Assembly (NCBI RefSeq): GCF_008629675.1
Contig: NZ_VWOX01000007.1
Location: 248,001 to 312,000 of the forward strand
From: Roseiconus nitratireducens
Lineage (GTDB): Bacteria; Planctomycetota; Planctomycetia; Pirellulales; Pirellulaceae
Direction: 5' to 3'
Length of the DNA stretch: 64,000 nt
The notes under the pieces are model-generated. The model was not told the origin of the DNA. It worked only from the letters and a program-made list of their open reading frames with translations, and searched no databases. Shown here in pieces: positions 24,774 to 33,770 of this stretch; positions within the stretch are counted from its first letter, which is position 1; each line of letters starts with the position of its first letter. The translations under genes and the position numbers were made by a program.

Positions 24774-27662
24774 CTACGGTCGGACCAATAGCATCGCGTC
24801 AGCATCATTGTCGACCACTTCGAGCGGAGTGAGTTCTCGCTTTTGATATCCATTCTCGATCCGGGTTTCATTCTCCAGGATTGACCATCCACATCGGGCC
24901 GCACGTGTTGGCGTTTCATGAATGATGTTCCAATCCCTGACCGCGACAGAAAACTGGCCGTGCTCGTCCGTGGTGGTTCGCGCAATGATCCGCCCCCGTT
25001 CTCGGTAGTGAAAAACAAGGGTCTTGTTTGCGATCGGGTCCCCGATTGCGTCACGAACTTGACCGCAGACAACGCCTTGGACAATTTGTTTGGGCGTCAA
25101 TAGAAACGGTTCGAGCTCGAATTCCTCGACATCCTTGGGAATCTCAATTCGGTCCAATCGTGGGTAGTCGTACTTCTCGTACAGGGATCTGTCGGAACCC
25201 ATGGACGTCACCTGTTGCAGGATCGGGCCAGGTGCGACGCGGACGGAAAAGCGACCGTCTTCATCGGTGAGATCGCGGACGCCGTTGATCGGGCTGGACA
25301 AGCAATTCAAGAACGCCTTTGCCCCAACGACGGGTTCTCGCGTGTCCGCGGTGAGAACCCGACCATGCACAAGGACGGTCGGTACGGTCTCAATGGTCAA
25401 GTCAAGCACTTCTCCCGCGTGAAGTTGGCGTCTGACTTTTCGATCAAGAAACGGATGCACGTCAAGCTCCTCGTTCCATTCATACGTGTAAACGAACATC
25501 GCATCGCGCGTGGCTGCCAGCGCGGGAACATGAAAGCATCCGTTATTGTCCAGCCGTACTTCCGCCTCGCCGCCCAAGGGGCCTCCTGGTCGAAAGTAGG
25601 ATCGTGTTTTCAACAAGAACTTGGTTCCTGCTATCTGCGACGGATCATCGATTTGCACGCGACCGCGAATTTCACCGACCTCAGAGAGTCGTAGTTCGTG
25701 CGTCGATGATTGGGCAGCGAATCGTTGCGTTCCGAATTCCTGCGAGATCACGAGAACGCTGTCAAAAAGGTTTTGCGGTAGGTTTGCCAACGTCGCATGG
25801 CCTTCTTCGTCTGAAGTGACGCCAAGGATTTTAGCGAGTTCTCCGTCACTGGAAACCGAAAACGAACCACCAGCCGTTTCGTCGATGGCGAATCGACCGT
25901 CAACGAAGACACCTTGGCAGGTGCGGACGTACTCTGGGATCAGCCGTGCATTGGGCAACGGTTGGCCATCAGGCTTCAGGATCGTGTAATGGGTAGGCTT
26001 GGCCTTGGGGAGTTGAAAGTTCACATTGCGGACGTGATCTTGGTCTCCAAACAGCCAGGCCAATAAAGCGGCTTGGACTTGATGGCCCTCCGCCCAAACC
26101 CAGATCGGATACATGTCGCGTTCAGCCGAATGCGTCTCAGCAAATTCAAGCGTGAATGTTCCATCTGCGGCGGTTTGGACGCTGGCATTGATTTCTGATT
26201 TGTCTTTGCTGTTCCAACTTCGAGTGAGGATTCGTGCGCCTTCTATCGGCGAACCGCTGTGATTGAGGACCGTTCCCGAGACGACGCGCGATCCTGTCGC
26301 ATCGCGTTGCACCAGCTGTTCAGCCTCTTTGGCTGCTTTGTCGGTTTCAGGCTCAGCAGCTTGCTCTGCTTCGGGAACTGATTTTGAAACGGATTGGCCA
26401 GATTCAGCCGGAGCATCGGTTGCCGGAGCATCCGTTGCGGGTGCATCCGTTTCCAACGCATCGCCCGTGATCCGGTCGCGTTGCGGTTCCGCGATCTGCA
26501 GCTGATTCTGCGGCTCGGCCCGGATCATGACTACCGGAACGCAGAAAGTCATCGCTGCAAGGATAATGGCCGCTTGCAATTGACGGCCGAGCGGACGCCG
26601 GTCCGCGGAATCGCAGAGGATGGCTCGGAGTCGTCTCTCAATTCGTCGCGTTGACATCGCGATCCCCATGACCGACAAAACGCCACTCGCCGAATTTGAT
26701 GACGCCACCGAGACGAGGCAGCGGGCATAGACGACCGGGCAAGTCTCGCTTCGCAGCACCAAATCGTCACACGCTTCTTCACGCAACGCGCAGCACTGTC
26801 GCCGGGCGAACCAATACAGGGGATGAAACCAGAACAACGCGCCGGCCAGCTCTCCTATGAAATGCGACAACGGATCGCGTCGCTTCAGGTGGCCGAGCTC
26901 GTGCAGCAAGACCGCTCGCCGGTCGTCGGATTCTCTTCCCAAGACAGACTCGGGGATCAGGAGTACCGGACGAACGACCCCGACGATCATCGGCATGAGT
27001 CCTGGTGGACTGATTCGCAATCGAATCTTGCCGCAGAGTCCAATGCTGCGTGCCAATGCGTTTGCCTCGCGTTCAACCGGCAGTCCGGTTGCGTGTGCTG
27101 ATCGCTTCACGAGTCGTCGAATCCACACGGAGGCGACGCCAAGTCGAAGCAAGAGAATGAACGCTCCGAGGCTCCAGATGGTTGACACGGATGCGGATCT
27201 CGTTTGCGAATTCCACCAAGTCGGCTCATTCGCCCCCGTGTTAGGCAATGGTGCGTCAATTACTGACGCCGAGCGATCGACCGAGCGGATGAGATCAATC
27301 AAGCCGGTTGGGTTCTCGTTCGATGTGGTGGCAGCAGCGAGTGGGGCCAGTTCATTTCCATGAGGGTTGGTCGCGAAAAACCTTCGATCAAGTGTTTGCT
27401 CACTGGCTTTTTCGGACACGGCCGTTGGCATGAAGTGTTCTAGCTGGAGATCGAATCGCGGAAGCAACGTCAGCATCGCGGGGATCGCCACCAACAAGGC
27501 CATGCAGGCAACCCAAATTGCATGACGCAAAGACGCACGCTTCCCTTTTGCTAAATGCGACACCGCGATTGCAGTGATCAGGACCACCGTTCCACCGAAA
27601 GTCAACTCAACGATCCAATCAAAAACGCCACCGAAATACGAGCTGAACACAGACGAATTCAT
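24774..27662 (-). CDS. M56 (BlaR1-like) sensor peptidase with regulatory beta-sandwich domains
   Basis: A 962-residue membrane protein. Membrane helices lie near residues 15-35, 48-66, 160-180 and 365-385. The M56 peptidase domain has HELGH (about 254-258) followed by LKRRDPLSHFIGELAGALFWFHPLYW and REEACDD, the canonical BlaR1-type arrangement. After the last helix comes a low-complexity linker with a tandem ATDAP repeat (about 402-416), then carboxypeptidase-regulatory-like domains (SGTVLNHSGSPIEGARILT, GRVLTADTREPVVGAKAF, CGQVRDAIGDPIANKTLVF). It overlaps its BlaI partner by four bases (ATGA). Unlike the 16907 homologue it lacks a thioredoxin domain. The expected role is a ligand- or damage-sensing protease that triggers BlaI cleavage. 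Confidence 0.92.
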   Translation of the reverse strand: MNSSVFSSYFGGVFDWIVELTFGGTVVLITAIAVSHLAKGKRASLRHAIWVACMALLVAIPAMLTLLPRFDLQLEHFMPTAVSEKASEQTLDRRFFATNPHGNELAPLAAATTSNENPTGLIDLIRSVDRSASVIDAPLPNTGANEPTWWNSQTRSASVSTIWSLGAFILLLRLGVASVWIRRLVKRSAHATGLPVEREANALARSIGLCGKIRLRISPPGLMPMIVGVVRPVLLIPESVLGRESDDRRAVLLHELGHLKRRDPLSHFIGELAGALFWFHPLYWFARRQCCALREEACDDLVLRSETCPVVYARCLVSVASSNSASGVLSVMGIAMSTRRIERRLRAILCDSADRRPLGRQLQAAIILAAMTFCVPVVMIRAEPQNQLQIAEPQRDRITGDALETDAPATDAPATDAPAESGQSVSKSVPEAEQAAEPETDKAAKEAEQLVQRDATGSRVVSGTVLNHSGSPIEGARILTRSWNSKDKSEINASVQTAADGTFTLEFAETHSAERDMYPIWVWAEGHQVQAALLAWLFGDQDHVRNVNFQLPKAKPTHYTILKPDGQPLPNARLIPEYVRTCQGVFVDGRFAIDETAGGSFSVSSDGELAKILGVTSDEEGHATLANLPQNLFDSVLVISQEFGTQRFAAQSSTHELRLSEVGEIRGRVQIDDPSQIAGTKFLLKTRSYFRPGGPLGGEAEVRLDNNGCFHVPALAATRDAMFVYTYEWNEELDVHPFLDRKVRRQLHAGEVLDLTIETVPTVLVHGRVLTADTREPVVGAKAFLNCLSSPINGVRDLTDEDGRFSVRVAPGPILQQVTSMGSDRSLYEKYDYPRLDRIEIPKDVEEFELEPFLLTPKQIVQGVVCGQVRDAIGDPIANKTLVFHYRERGRIIARTTTDEHGQFSVAVRDWNIIHETPTRAARCGWSILENETRIENGYQKRELTPLEVVDNDADAMLLVRP

Positions 27663-28057
27663 GGTTTTCTCCGTTTGTTCTGTTCTTTTTTGAACTCGTC
27701 GATCAGCCGGCTCAGCCTTTCGACCTCTTCCGACGACAACGACGCGCCCGGGCGTTCCAAATGCGTGGCCAAGGCCTCGCCGATGGATCCCTCAAAAAAC
27801 GTCTTCACGACCTTGCGAAGCGCTTTGACACCGGCCTTTGTTTTGGGCTGCTTGGGGAGATACGCGAATTCGCGACCTGATTTCACTCGCTTCAGGTAGC
27901 CCTTCTCCATCAAGATCGCCAACAACCGACGGACTGCCATTGGAGTCGGGTCTCCATCAAGCTGCTTGCGAATCTGGTGCACCGTCGCTTGTTCAATCTC
28001 GTACACGATCTCCATGATCTGTCGTTCGCGTCGCGAGAGTTTTTCGAAATTCGTCAT
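27659..28057 (-). CDS. BlaI/MecI-family transcriptional repressor
   Basis: A 132-residue winged-helix repressor. The ATG at 28057 is preceded by a strong AGGAGGAG ribosome site. LSRRERQIMEIVYEIEQATVHQIRKQL and PMAVRRLLAILMEKGYLKR form the DNA-binding domain; GREFAYLPKQPK is the wing. KALRKVVKTFFEGSIGEALATHL is the dimerisation segment and EEVERLSRLIDEFKKEQNKRRKP the usual C-terminal helix. It overlaps the M56 sensor gene by four bases. Two TTTTAGCG sequences on the minus strand (28074-28081 and 28117-28124) lie just upstream of the start and may be operator half-sites, sharing TAGCG with the dyad before the other BlaI gene. Confidence 0.93.
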   Translation of the reverse strand: MTNFEKLSRRERQIMEIVYEIEQATVHQIRKQLDGDPTPMAVRRLLAILMEKGYLKRVKSGREFAYLPKQPKTKAGVKALRKVVKTFFEGSIGEALATHLERPGASLSSEEVERLSRLIDEFKKEQNKRRKP

Positions 28058-28073
28058 GTCGTCTCCTCCTAAG

Positions 28074-28124
28074 CGCTAAAAGAGTAGCGATTCCGAATCG
28101 GCTGACAAGACAGAAACGCTAAAA
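28074..28124 (-). promoter_or_regulatory. Paired TTTTAGCG motifs upstream of second blaI, candidate operator
   Basis: The minus strand carries TTTTAGCG at 28117-28124 and again at 28074-28081, 43 bases apart. The nearer one extends into TAGCGCTTA and abuts the ribosome site. The TAGCG core is shared with the dyad in front of the first BlaI gene. Regulatory function is inferred. Confidence 0.35.
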
Positions 28125-28237
28125 AGTGTGCGCTGCGTCTGCGCGGGCCGGCAACGACGCGGCGCCGGTATCTTGGGATTTGCTGAATGAGAAGGTTTCA
28201 GGCTGATGGGCGAACCGGCGACAAGGCGCTGGGAGAC

Positions 28238-28686
28238 TGATACGTCTTCGAGGACGCTTGGGAACGGTTCGCTCACCAGCGGGAAGCCGCCCCTGACGAC
28301 TCGATGAAACATCGGTACCCGCTTCAACCGCGAATTGGGCTCTGGGACACCTCCGGTGGAAGACGCCGGAGCGTGTTTTCTTACGTGCGATCGACTGGTG
28401 CTGTAAAAAACTGGTTGCTGAAGGATCTCCGCAAAACATGCGCGACCTACTATGACGAGCACATGCCCGAGTCTGCTGTCGAAATTCTCGGTCACTCGGT
28501 CGACGGAGTCACCTATCGGCACTATGCCCATCGCGATCCTCTGCGTTCAAGGCAATCACGACAATTCCACAGCCTTACGCTTTCACGGCTCTGCCGCGCG
28601 GAATCGAGGGCGAGTGTCCGTGCTGTCGCCGGAAGTCTAAGGAGAATGATTCTCCGGTCGATGAAACCGGAACAGGCTGTGGATGA
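28238..28686 (+). pseudogene. Tyrosine recombinase (phage-type integrase) remnant with frameshift
   Basis: The frame from 28238 through an ATG at 28304 encodes LKDLRKTCATYYDEHMPES and then EILGHSVDGVTYRHYAHRDP. This is the C-terminal catalytic core of a tyrosine recombinase: Arg, LGH and the nucleophilic Tyr region. At about 28540 the homology jumps to another frame, which continues as SAFKAITTIPQPYAF, then a Cys-containing tail (GECPCCRRKS), to a TGA at 28686. Loss of one base explains this. Upstream there is too little sequence for an N-terminal arm domain, although VFEDAWERF at 28241-28267 could be a leftover of one. The element is therefore decayed. It lies beside a truncated sulfatase, suggesting that past recombination reshaped this spot. 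Confidence 0.8.
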
Positions 28687-29051
28687 TCGCTACGGCGCGT
28701 CGGTGTCCGGATCCTGGCGACACCGATGCTAGTTCAGCCGTGAGCTTCGAGCGTTTGGTCGATGCACCCGCCGCGTTTCGAGAAGGGTATCGAGACATTT
28801 TAAAGGTGAAATCGATACCATTGGCACTTCAGTTTCAGGCATCGCACGAATCCGACGCAGGAAATGCGATCGGGAGTCCTGACTTCAGAACGTTGTCAGA
28901 GGGTCAGCCCGTGTTTTGACGCGCACCTGCGCGTCCAGGATCCGATCTTAATGTCCAATCAATACCTTTCCCTGCCAGCAGGCTCGCCAAGCCTTTTCCA
29001 GGCTCTATAATCGGCAATAAGCTAAATTCAGCTGATTTTCCTTGTCCACTC
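28687..29051. other. Gene-free stretch between integrase and sulfatase remnants
   Basis: About 365 bases with no frame that I can assign. It lies between two decayed genes and probably contains further degraded sequence. No clear attachment site or terminal inverted repeat was recognised. Confidence 0.4.
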
Positions 29052-29449
29052 CATGACTGTTAGGTGGCTGCGATGCTTCTCCTCCGCTGGATAACGGCAA
29101 GAGCAATCGTAAAGAGTTCTTCTATTTCACCGAGACAACCTTCCATGGGATGCGGTACGGGGACTGGAAACTTCTGTTCATCGACCAGGAAGAATGGTTT
29201 CGAGGCGAACAGACTGCCCTGAGCACTCCATACATCATCAACTTGAAACTCGACCCGTTCGAGCGTTTCATTGAAGCCCGTGGCTATGACGAGTGGGCTG
29301 AAAACCGAAGCTGGATTCTCGGTCAGGCAGGCAAAGGGATCGCCAAGTTCGTTGAAACATTCAAGGAGCATCCACTCAGCCAAGAGAGCATGTCGGTACA
29401 GGTTGGCAGCGTCAGCGACATGATCAATTCGAAGGCAATAGGACGCTGA
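29052..29449 (+). pseudogene. C-terminal stub of an arylsulfatase
   Basis: The frame encodes KEFFYFTETTFHGMRYGDW followed by KLLFIDQEEWFRGEQTALST, YIINLKLDPFERFIEARGYDEWAENRSW and a helical tail. The last part of the complete sulfatase at 39311-40945 has the same pattern (LWYFTESTLAAARVGDYKYVFIEQ, YNLRLDPFEKMN). Everything before about 29052, including the formylglycine site and metal ligands, is missing. A frame could start at the ATG 29150, but a functional sulfatase is impossible. The stub is 73 bases upstream of a complete, only distantly similar sulfatase, so it is not that gene's own fragment. Deletion associated with the adjacent integrase remnant is a reasonable guess. Confidence 0.8.
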
Positions 29450-29522
29450 GGTACCATAAGGCCGGCGGCGATTCTGTTAATCCCGCCAAGTTATTTGTGA
29501 TGAACTGAATCCGGAGCCTACG

Positions 29523-31865
29523 ATGATCCGCATCGACAGATGTCTCGCGTGTGTGTTTGCAGCTTTTTTCGCACCACCTTGTCTTGCTCAGCAGGTCGAC
29601 CGTTCGAAACTTCCGTTGCCCGATGCCCCGTTTAAGGGCAAGATCGACAAGACCTTCGAGGGTTCGAAGCAGGACTACCCACAGCCAGTGTCGCCTCCAA
29701 AAGGCGCGCCGAACGTCGTGCTGATCCTGATCGACGACTTGGGATTTGGGCATCCATCGACGTTTGGCGGCCCCATTCCAACACCCGCACTCGACCGCCT
29801 CGCCGAGTCTGGCGTCAAGTACAACCGATTCCACACCACGGCCATTTGCTCACCAACGCGGGCCGCGTTGCTCACAGGCCGCAACCATCACGAGTGCGGC
29901 TTTGGAACCATCACCGAGCTGTCCACCGGTTACCCTGGCTATCACTCCGTGTGGCCACGGAGTTGCGCATCAATTGCCGAAGTGCTCAAGGAGAACGGCT
30001 ACAGTACTGCCGCTTGGGGTAAGTGGCACAACACCCCTGACTGGGAAACGAGTCCTATCGGTCCGTTCGAGCGCTGGCCCACGGGTCTCGGCTTCGAGTA
30101 CTTTTACGGCTTTCAAGGTGGCGAAACCAGTCAGTGGTACCCTCAGTTGTTTCGAAACACGACGCCCATTGAGATTGCAAAGACACCCGATGAAGGTTAC
30201 CACCTGACCGAAGACTTGGCCGATGACGCCATCGCTTGGATTCAAAGGCAGCAATCAATCAGTCCTGATAAGCCATATTTTGTTTACTTTGCAACCGGCG
30301 CTACACACGCTCCTCTGCACGCGCCCGACGAATGGATCGACAAGTTCGAGGGCGAGTTCGATCGCGGATGGGACAAAGTGCGCGAAGAAACCCTCGCCCG
30401 TCAGAAAAAATTAGGCATCGTTCCGGAGAACACCAAACTCACTCCTCGGCCGAACGAGATTGATGCCTGGGACAGTCTGTCGAACGATGCAAAGCGACTG
30501 TACGCGCGGCATCAAGAAGTGTTTGCTGGCTTCCTCGCTCACACTGACTATCACGTGGGGCGATTGATCGAGGCAGTGCGAGCGTTGCCCGATGCGGAAA
30601 ACACCATGATTGTCTACGTCGCTGGCGATAACGGTCCCAGCGCCGAAGGGAGCCTCACAGGGACTACCAACAACGTGATGACTCAAAACGGGATTCCAGA
30701 CACGGTTGAGGCGCAGCTTGAAGAGATGGAAGAAATTGGCGGCCCCAAGCACGAGAATCATTTCCCAGTTGGTTGGGCATGGGCCGGTTCGTCACCATTT
30801 CAGTGGATGAAGCGAGTCCCCTCACACTTTGGCGGCACTCGCAACGGATTGGTGATTTCGTGGCCCGCCAAGGTAAAGGACGCGGGCAGCATCCGTAGCC
30901 AGTTTCATCACGTGATCGACATTGCCCCGACAATCTACGAAGCGGTGGGAATTCCGGAACCGCAGATAGTCAATGGAATTAAGCAGACGCCAATCGCGGG
31001 CATCAGTATGGGGTACACGATTGCCAACCCCAACGCCGACGGGCGACGTAAAACGCAGTACTTTGAAACGGGCGGCCACCGCGCCATCTATCATGACGGT
31101 TGGGTTGCTACCGCGTTTCAAGGCGTCCCCTGGGAGTTGACTGGATCGAAAGGTTTCGACAACACCAAGTGGGAACTTTACAACATCGAACAAGATTTCT
31201 CGGAAGCCGTTGATCTAGCCGACGAGGCCCCAGAGAAGCTCAAGCAGTTGCAGGCGATCTTTGACCAGGAAGCTGAGAAGTTCAAGGTCTACCCACTCGA
31301 CGACCGATTTGCCGAGCGAGTCGTCAACCCCGAGCGGCCCTCCGTGGCCCGTGGCCGAACGTCCTTTAGCTACGCCCCTGGGACGACACGTATCCCCGAA
31401 GGCAGTGCGCCGCCAATTTATCAGCGTTCGCACACGATAACCGCTTCGCTCAAAGTGAGTGACGATGGTAGCGATGGTGTGATTCTGGCTGAAGGAGGCA
31501 GCTCCGGCGGATTCACACTTTACGTCGAAAATGGCAAGTTGGTTTACGAGTACAACTTCTTTGGTAAGGAACGCAACAGGGTCGTGTCGGACACCAAACT
31601 GCCCAGCGGCGAGGTCGAGGTCGCGATGGACTACCAGCAGAAGCCAGTCACGAAAGACAATCCGGCTATCGGAGGAACGGTTTCTTTGACAGTGAATGGA
31701 AAACGCGTCGCAAGCGGCAACGTGCCACATGTCGTGCCAAAGCGATTCTCCGCCACCGAGACGCTGGACATTGGTTCCGATCTGGGATCTACCGTATCAG
31801 AGGCTTACGTGGCACCCCACGGATTCAGTGGGACGATCACGAACGTGGATATCGAGTTAAAGTGA
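29523..31865 (+). CDS. Secreted type I arylsulfatase, long form
   Basis: A 780-residue sulfatase with a signal peptide (CLACVFAAFFAPPCLAQQ). NVVLILIDDLGFGHPSTFGG gives the first metal ligands, and CSPTRAALLTGR contains the formylglycine Cys (about 109). AAWGKWHNTP, FATGATHAPLHAP and VYVAGDNGPSAEGS are further active-site segments. The catalytic and C-terminal sulfatase parts extend to about residue 610. The last 150 residues are a beta-rich domain (SHTITASLKV, GGFTLYVENGKLVYEYNFFG), typical of long arylsulfatases of the S1_4 type. The enzyme should hydrolyse sulfate esters outside the cytoplasm. It stands alone after two decayed genes, with no sigma factor beside it. Confidence 0.95.
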   Translation: MIRIDRCLACVFAAFFAPPCLAQQVDRSKLPLPDAPFKGKIDKTFEGSKQDYPQPVSPPKGAPNVVLILIDDLGFGHPSTFGGPIPTPALDRLAESGVKYNRFHTTAICSPTRAALLTGRNHHECGFGTITELSTGYPGYHSVWPRSCASIAEVLKENGYSTAAWGKWHNTPDWETSPIGPFERWPTGLGFEYFYGFQGGETSQWYPQLFRNTTPIEIAKTPDEGYHLTEDLADDAIAWIQRQQSISPDKPYFVYFATGATHAPLHAPDEWIDKFEGEFDRGWDKVREETLARQKKLGIVPENTKLTPRPNEIDAWDSLSNDAKRLYARHQEVFAGFLAHTDYHVGRLIEAVRALPDAENTMIVYVAGDNGPSAEGSLTGTTNNVMTQNGIPDTVEAQLEEMEEIGGPKHENHFPVGWAWAGSSPFQWMKRVPSHFGGTRNGLVISWPAKVKDAGSIRSQFHHVIDIAPTIYEAVGIPEPQIVNGIKQTPIAGISMGYTIANPNADGRRKTQYFETGGHRAIYHDGWVATAFQGVPWELTGSKGFDNTKWELYNIEQDFSEAVDLADEAPEKLKQLQAIFDQEAEKFKVYPLDDRFAERVVNPERPSVARGRTSFSYAPGTTRIPEGSAPPIYQRSHTITASLKVSDDGSDGVILAEGGSSGGFTLYVENGKLVYEYNFFGKERNRVVSDTKLPSGEVEVAMDYQQKPVTKDNPAIGGTVSLTVNGKRVASGNVPHVVPKRFSATETLDIGSDLGSTVSEAYVAPHGFSGTITNVDIELK

Positions 31866-33254
31866 TGTCGTTCCCACGCGCGCCCTTCGGTGGAATGTGT
31901 GGCCATTGCGAAACGACGATCGTAACCCCGCGTTACCCTCAAGCCACCTACGGCGACTTGATTGCAAGGCGGGAATCCCTTCCGTTCATCAAATCAGTTG
32001 CGATCATTGTTCAGTGCTGAGGTTGGACCCACCTCGAGCTCAACGCAATGGTCCTTCCCAACTTCGGTGAATTGGACCGAAGCGAGTTAGCAACCGGGCT
32101 TCACCCGTTCGGTTGATGCAACCGAAGCAGGTAGGTGGCCGAAAGCAAAGATGGTCAGCGGTAATCCTTGCGCCTTTGATAACGTCCAACACAGAATCGT
32201 CCGGGCTGAAGGCCCTGCCGTTTACCTAGCCCAGTCCAACGGACTGGGTCTCAGAATCCAGTGAAAACCTGAGGGCCAACGGCCCGGCCATTTGCATTCA
32301 GTCCCAAGCGTATCGATTGCCCCGGTGCCGTGAGAATCAACTCTCGATGAACGCTGAAGCACACTGACAAACATAGGGCCGGGCCGTTGGCCCTAACATT
32401 TCATTTCTGTTCATTCTCTTCCCAGCCCGTTGGGCTGGGCTGGGCAAATGACCGGGGCTTCGCCCCTACCGCCGGTACGACGTGCGATGGCTTCGCTCAT
32501 CCCGTCGGGGTGGTCGCCCTTGAACGAACTGACAGCCGCGTTCGTTCGCCGCCGAAGTTGGACCAAGCCCACGCAAATTCCGCGCCTCGCTTCAGCGAGT
32601 CGGTGTGGGTGACCGAAGCGAATTAGCCGGACTCGTTTCAACGCTCCGGTGGCCGACTTCGGCGAGTTAATGCTTCGGTGCCCCGGTCGATGAAACCGGA
32701 GCACCGAAGTGAACGAGATTTCATCGCGAAGGTGAATTTGACCGCCGCGGATTTGAGCCCGACCGAACCCATCTCAGGCGATGCAGCCTGGCTGCATGCA
32801 GGTTCGTTCACGGGGGCATGAACACCCTTGTGAAATCAGCCGTATCTGAGCCTCCGCTCGACTGGTGAAGTCCAAAATCGTTGCTAGCGAAGGGCCGCGC
32901 CGGGAGGTGCGAGTCGAAATTAGAAGTTATTTCGGGACTTTGAATTCTTTCCCAAAGAATGTGTACGCCTCGCGTTACGTAAAACTGAGATTGGGAATCG
33001 ACGACAAACCGATGGACGCACGTCGAAATGCTGCCGATCCATGGTATAGTTCGCTTGCTCGTGATTTATGTGGTCAATTATGACGCTTCGTGCGCAACGA
33101 CCACTCCACGACAAAGGAAGATTGAGAGAGCTTTGGTAAAGTAGATTCGGACAGTTGTCGTAACGGTTGAGTTGGATTTCGTTTCGAGCCGGGCTATTCA
33201 TAGTTCTCTCTGATCCATGCTAATTCTTCTGGCGCTCTAGGCTGGAAACTCTAT
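31866..33254. other. Long gene-poor stretch with inverted repeat pair
   Basis: About 1.4 kb without a convincing gene. The only clear structure is a pair of related repeats in opposite orientation (32200-32292 and 32374-32475), described separately. Short frames here, such as one over 32387-32626, translate repeat DNA: its MALTFHFCSFSSQPVGLG start resembles the false N-terminal extension of the sigma factor at 16214. Confidence 0.6.
32200..32475. repeat. Inverted pair of AGGGCCAACGGCC/CCCAGCCC repeats
   Basis: Two copies of the repeat family seen at 16310-16402. The left copy (32200-32292) is in minus orientation and the right copy (32374-32475) in plus orientation, about 80 bases apart. Each contains internal palindromes (AGTCCAACGGACT or AGCCCGTTGGGCT, and GGGCCGTTGGCCC). 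As transcribed RNA the pair could fold into one long hairpin. Confidence 0.85.
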
Positions 33255-33269
33255 AGTGGCATCGCCACT
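33255..33269 (+). promoter_or_regulatory. Hairpin in the probable leader of the RRM gene
   Basis: AGTGGC-ATC-GCCACT, a perfect six-base stem with three-base loop, about 90 bases before the RRM protein start. Could be a regulatory leader element, for example for temperature or autoregulation. Function is unproven. Confidence 0.35.
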
Positions 33270-33356
33270 CACTATCTCTTGGCTGAGGCCATGGGATCGC
33301 TCCTTTTGACTCCTATGCGTCCGCTGTTGCGGAATCTTCTTTAAGGAGTTCATCTT

Positions 33357-33620
33357 ATGAACATTTATGTTGGAAATCTAAGTTTCGATGCGACCGAAAA
33401 CGACATCGAAGCAGCCTTCGGTGAGTTTGGGGCCGTCAAATCAGTCAACGTGATCAAAGATCGCGAAACCGGTCGCTCTCGTGGCTTTGGTTTTGTTGAA
33501 ATGCAAAACCGCGAGTCGGGAATGGAAGCGATCAGTGCGATTGATCAAAAGTCGATTTGTGGACGGGACGTGACCGTCAATGAAGCGAAGCCGCGAGCCG
33601 AACGCGGCCGAAGCTGGTAA
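33357..33620 (+). CDS. RNA-recognition-motif (RRM) RNA-binding protein
   Basis: An 87-residue single-domain RRM protein. RNP2 is IYVGNL (residues 3-8) and RNP1 is RGFGFVEM (about 42-49), with the usual beta-alpha-beta spacing (DIEAAFGEFGAVKSVNVIKD between them). The short tail is basic (KPRAERGRSW). A strong AAGGAG ribosome site precedes the ATG. In cyanobacteria and other bacteria such small RRM proteins bind RNA and are often cold- or stress-induced. The long untranslated leader with a hairpin at 33255-33269 and the following STAS gene fit a stress-response setting, but this is inference. Confidence 0.95.
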   Translation: MNIYVGNLSFDATENDIEAAFGEFGAVKSVNVIKDRETGRSRGFGFVEMQNRESGMEAISAIDQKSICGRDVTVNEAKPRAERGRSW

Positions 33621-33770
33621 AGCAATTGGCGTTCCGCGAAAGAACACGTGACGCTGATCTGTCGTCGACGACCGTCCAGCGCCCGCGGTCTAGCAAGCCT
33701 GATCGCTGGCGGTCTTCCTTCTTAGCAGCAAACCATCTGATGCTGCGAATCCCTCGGATCTCTCCGATTC

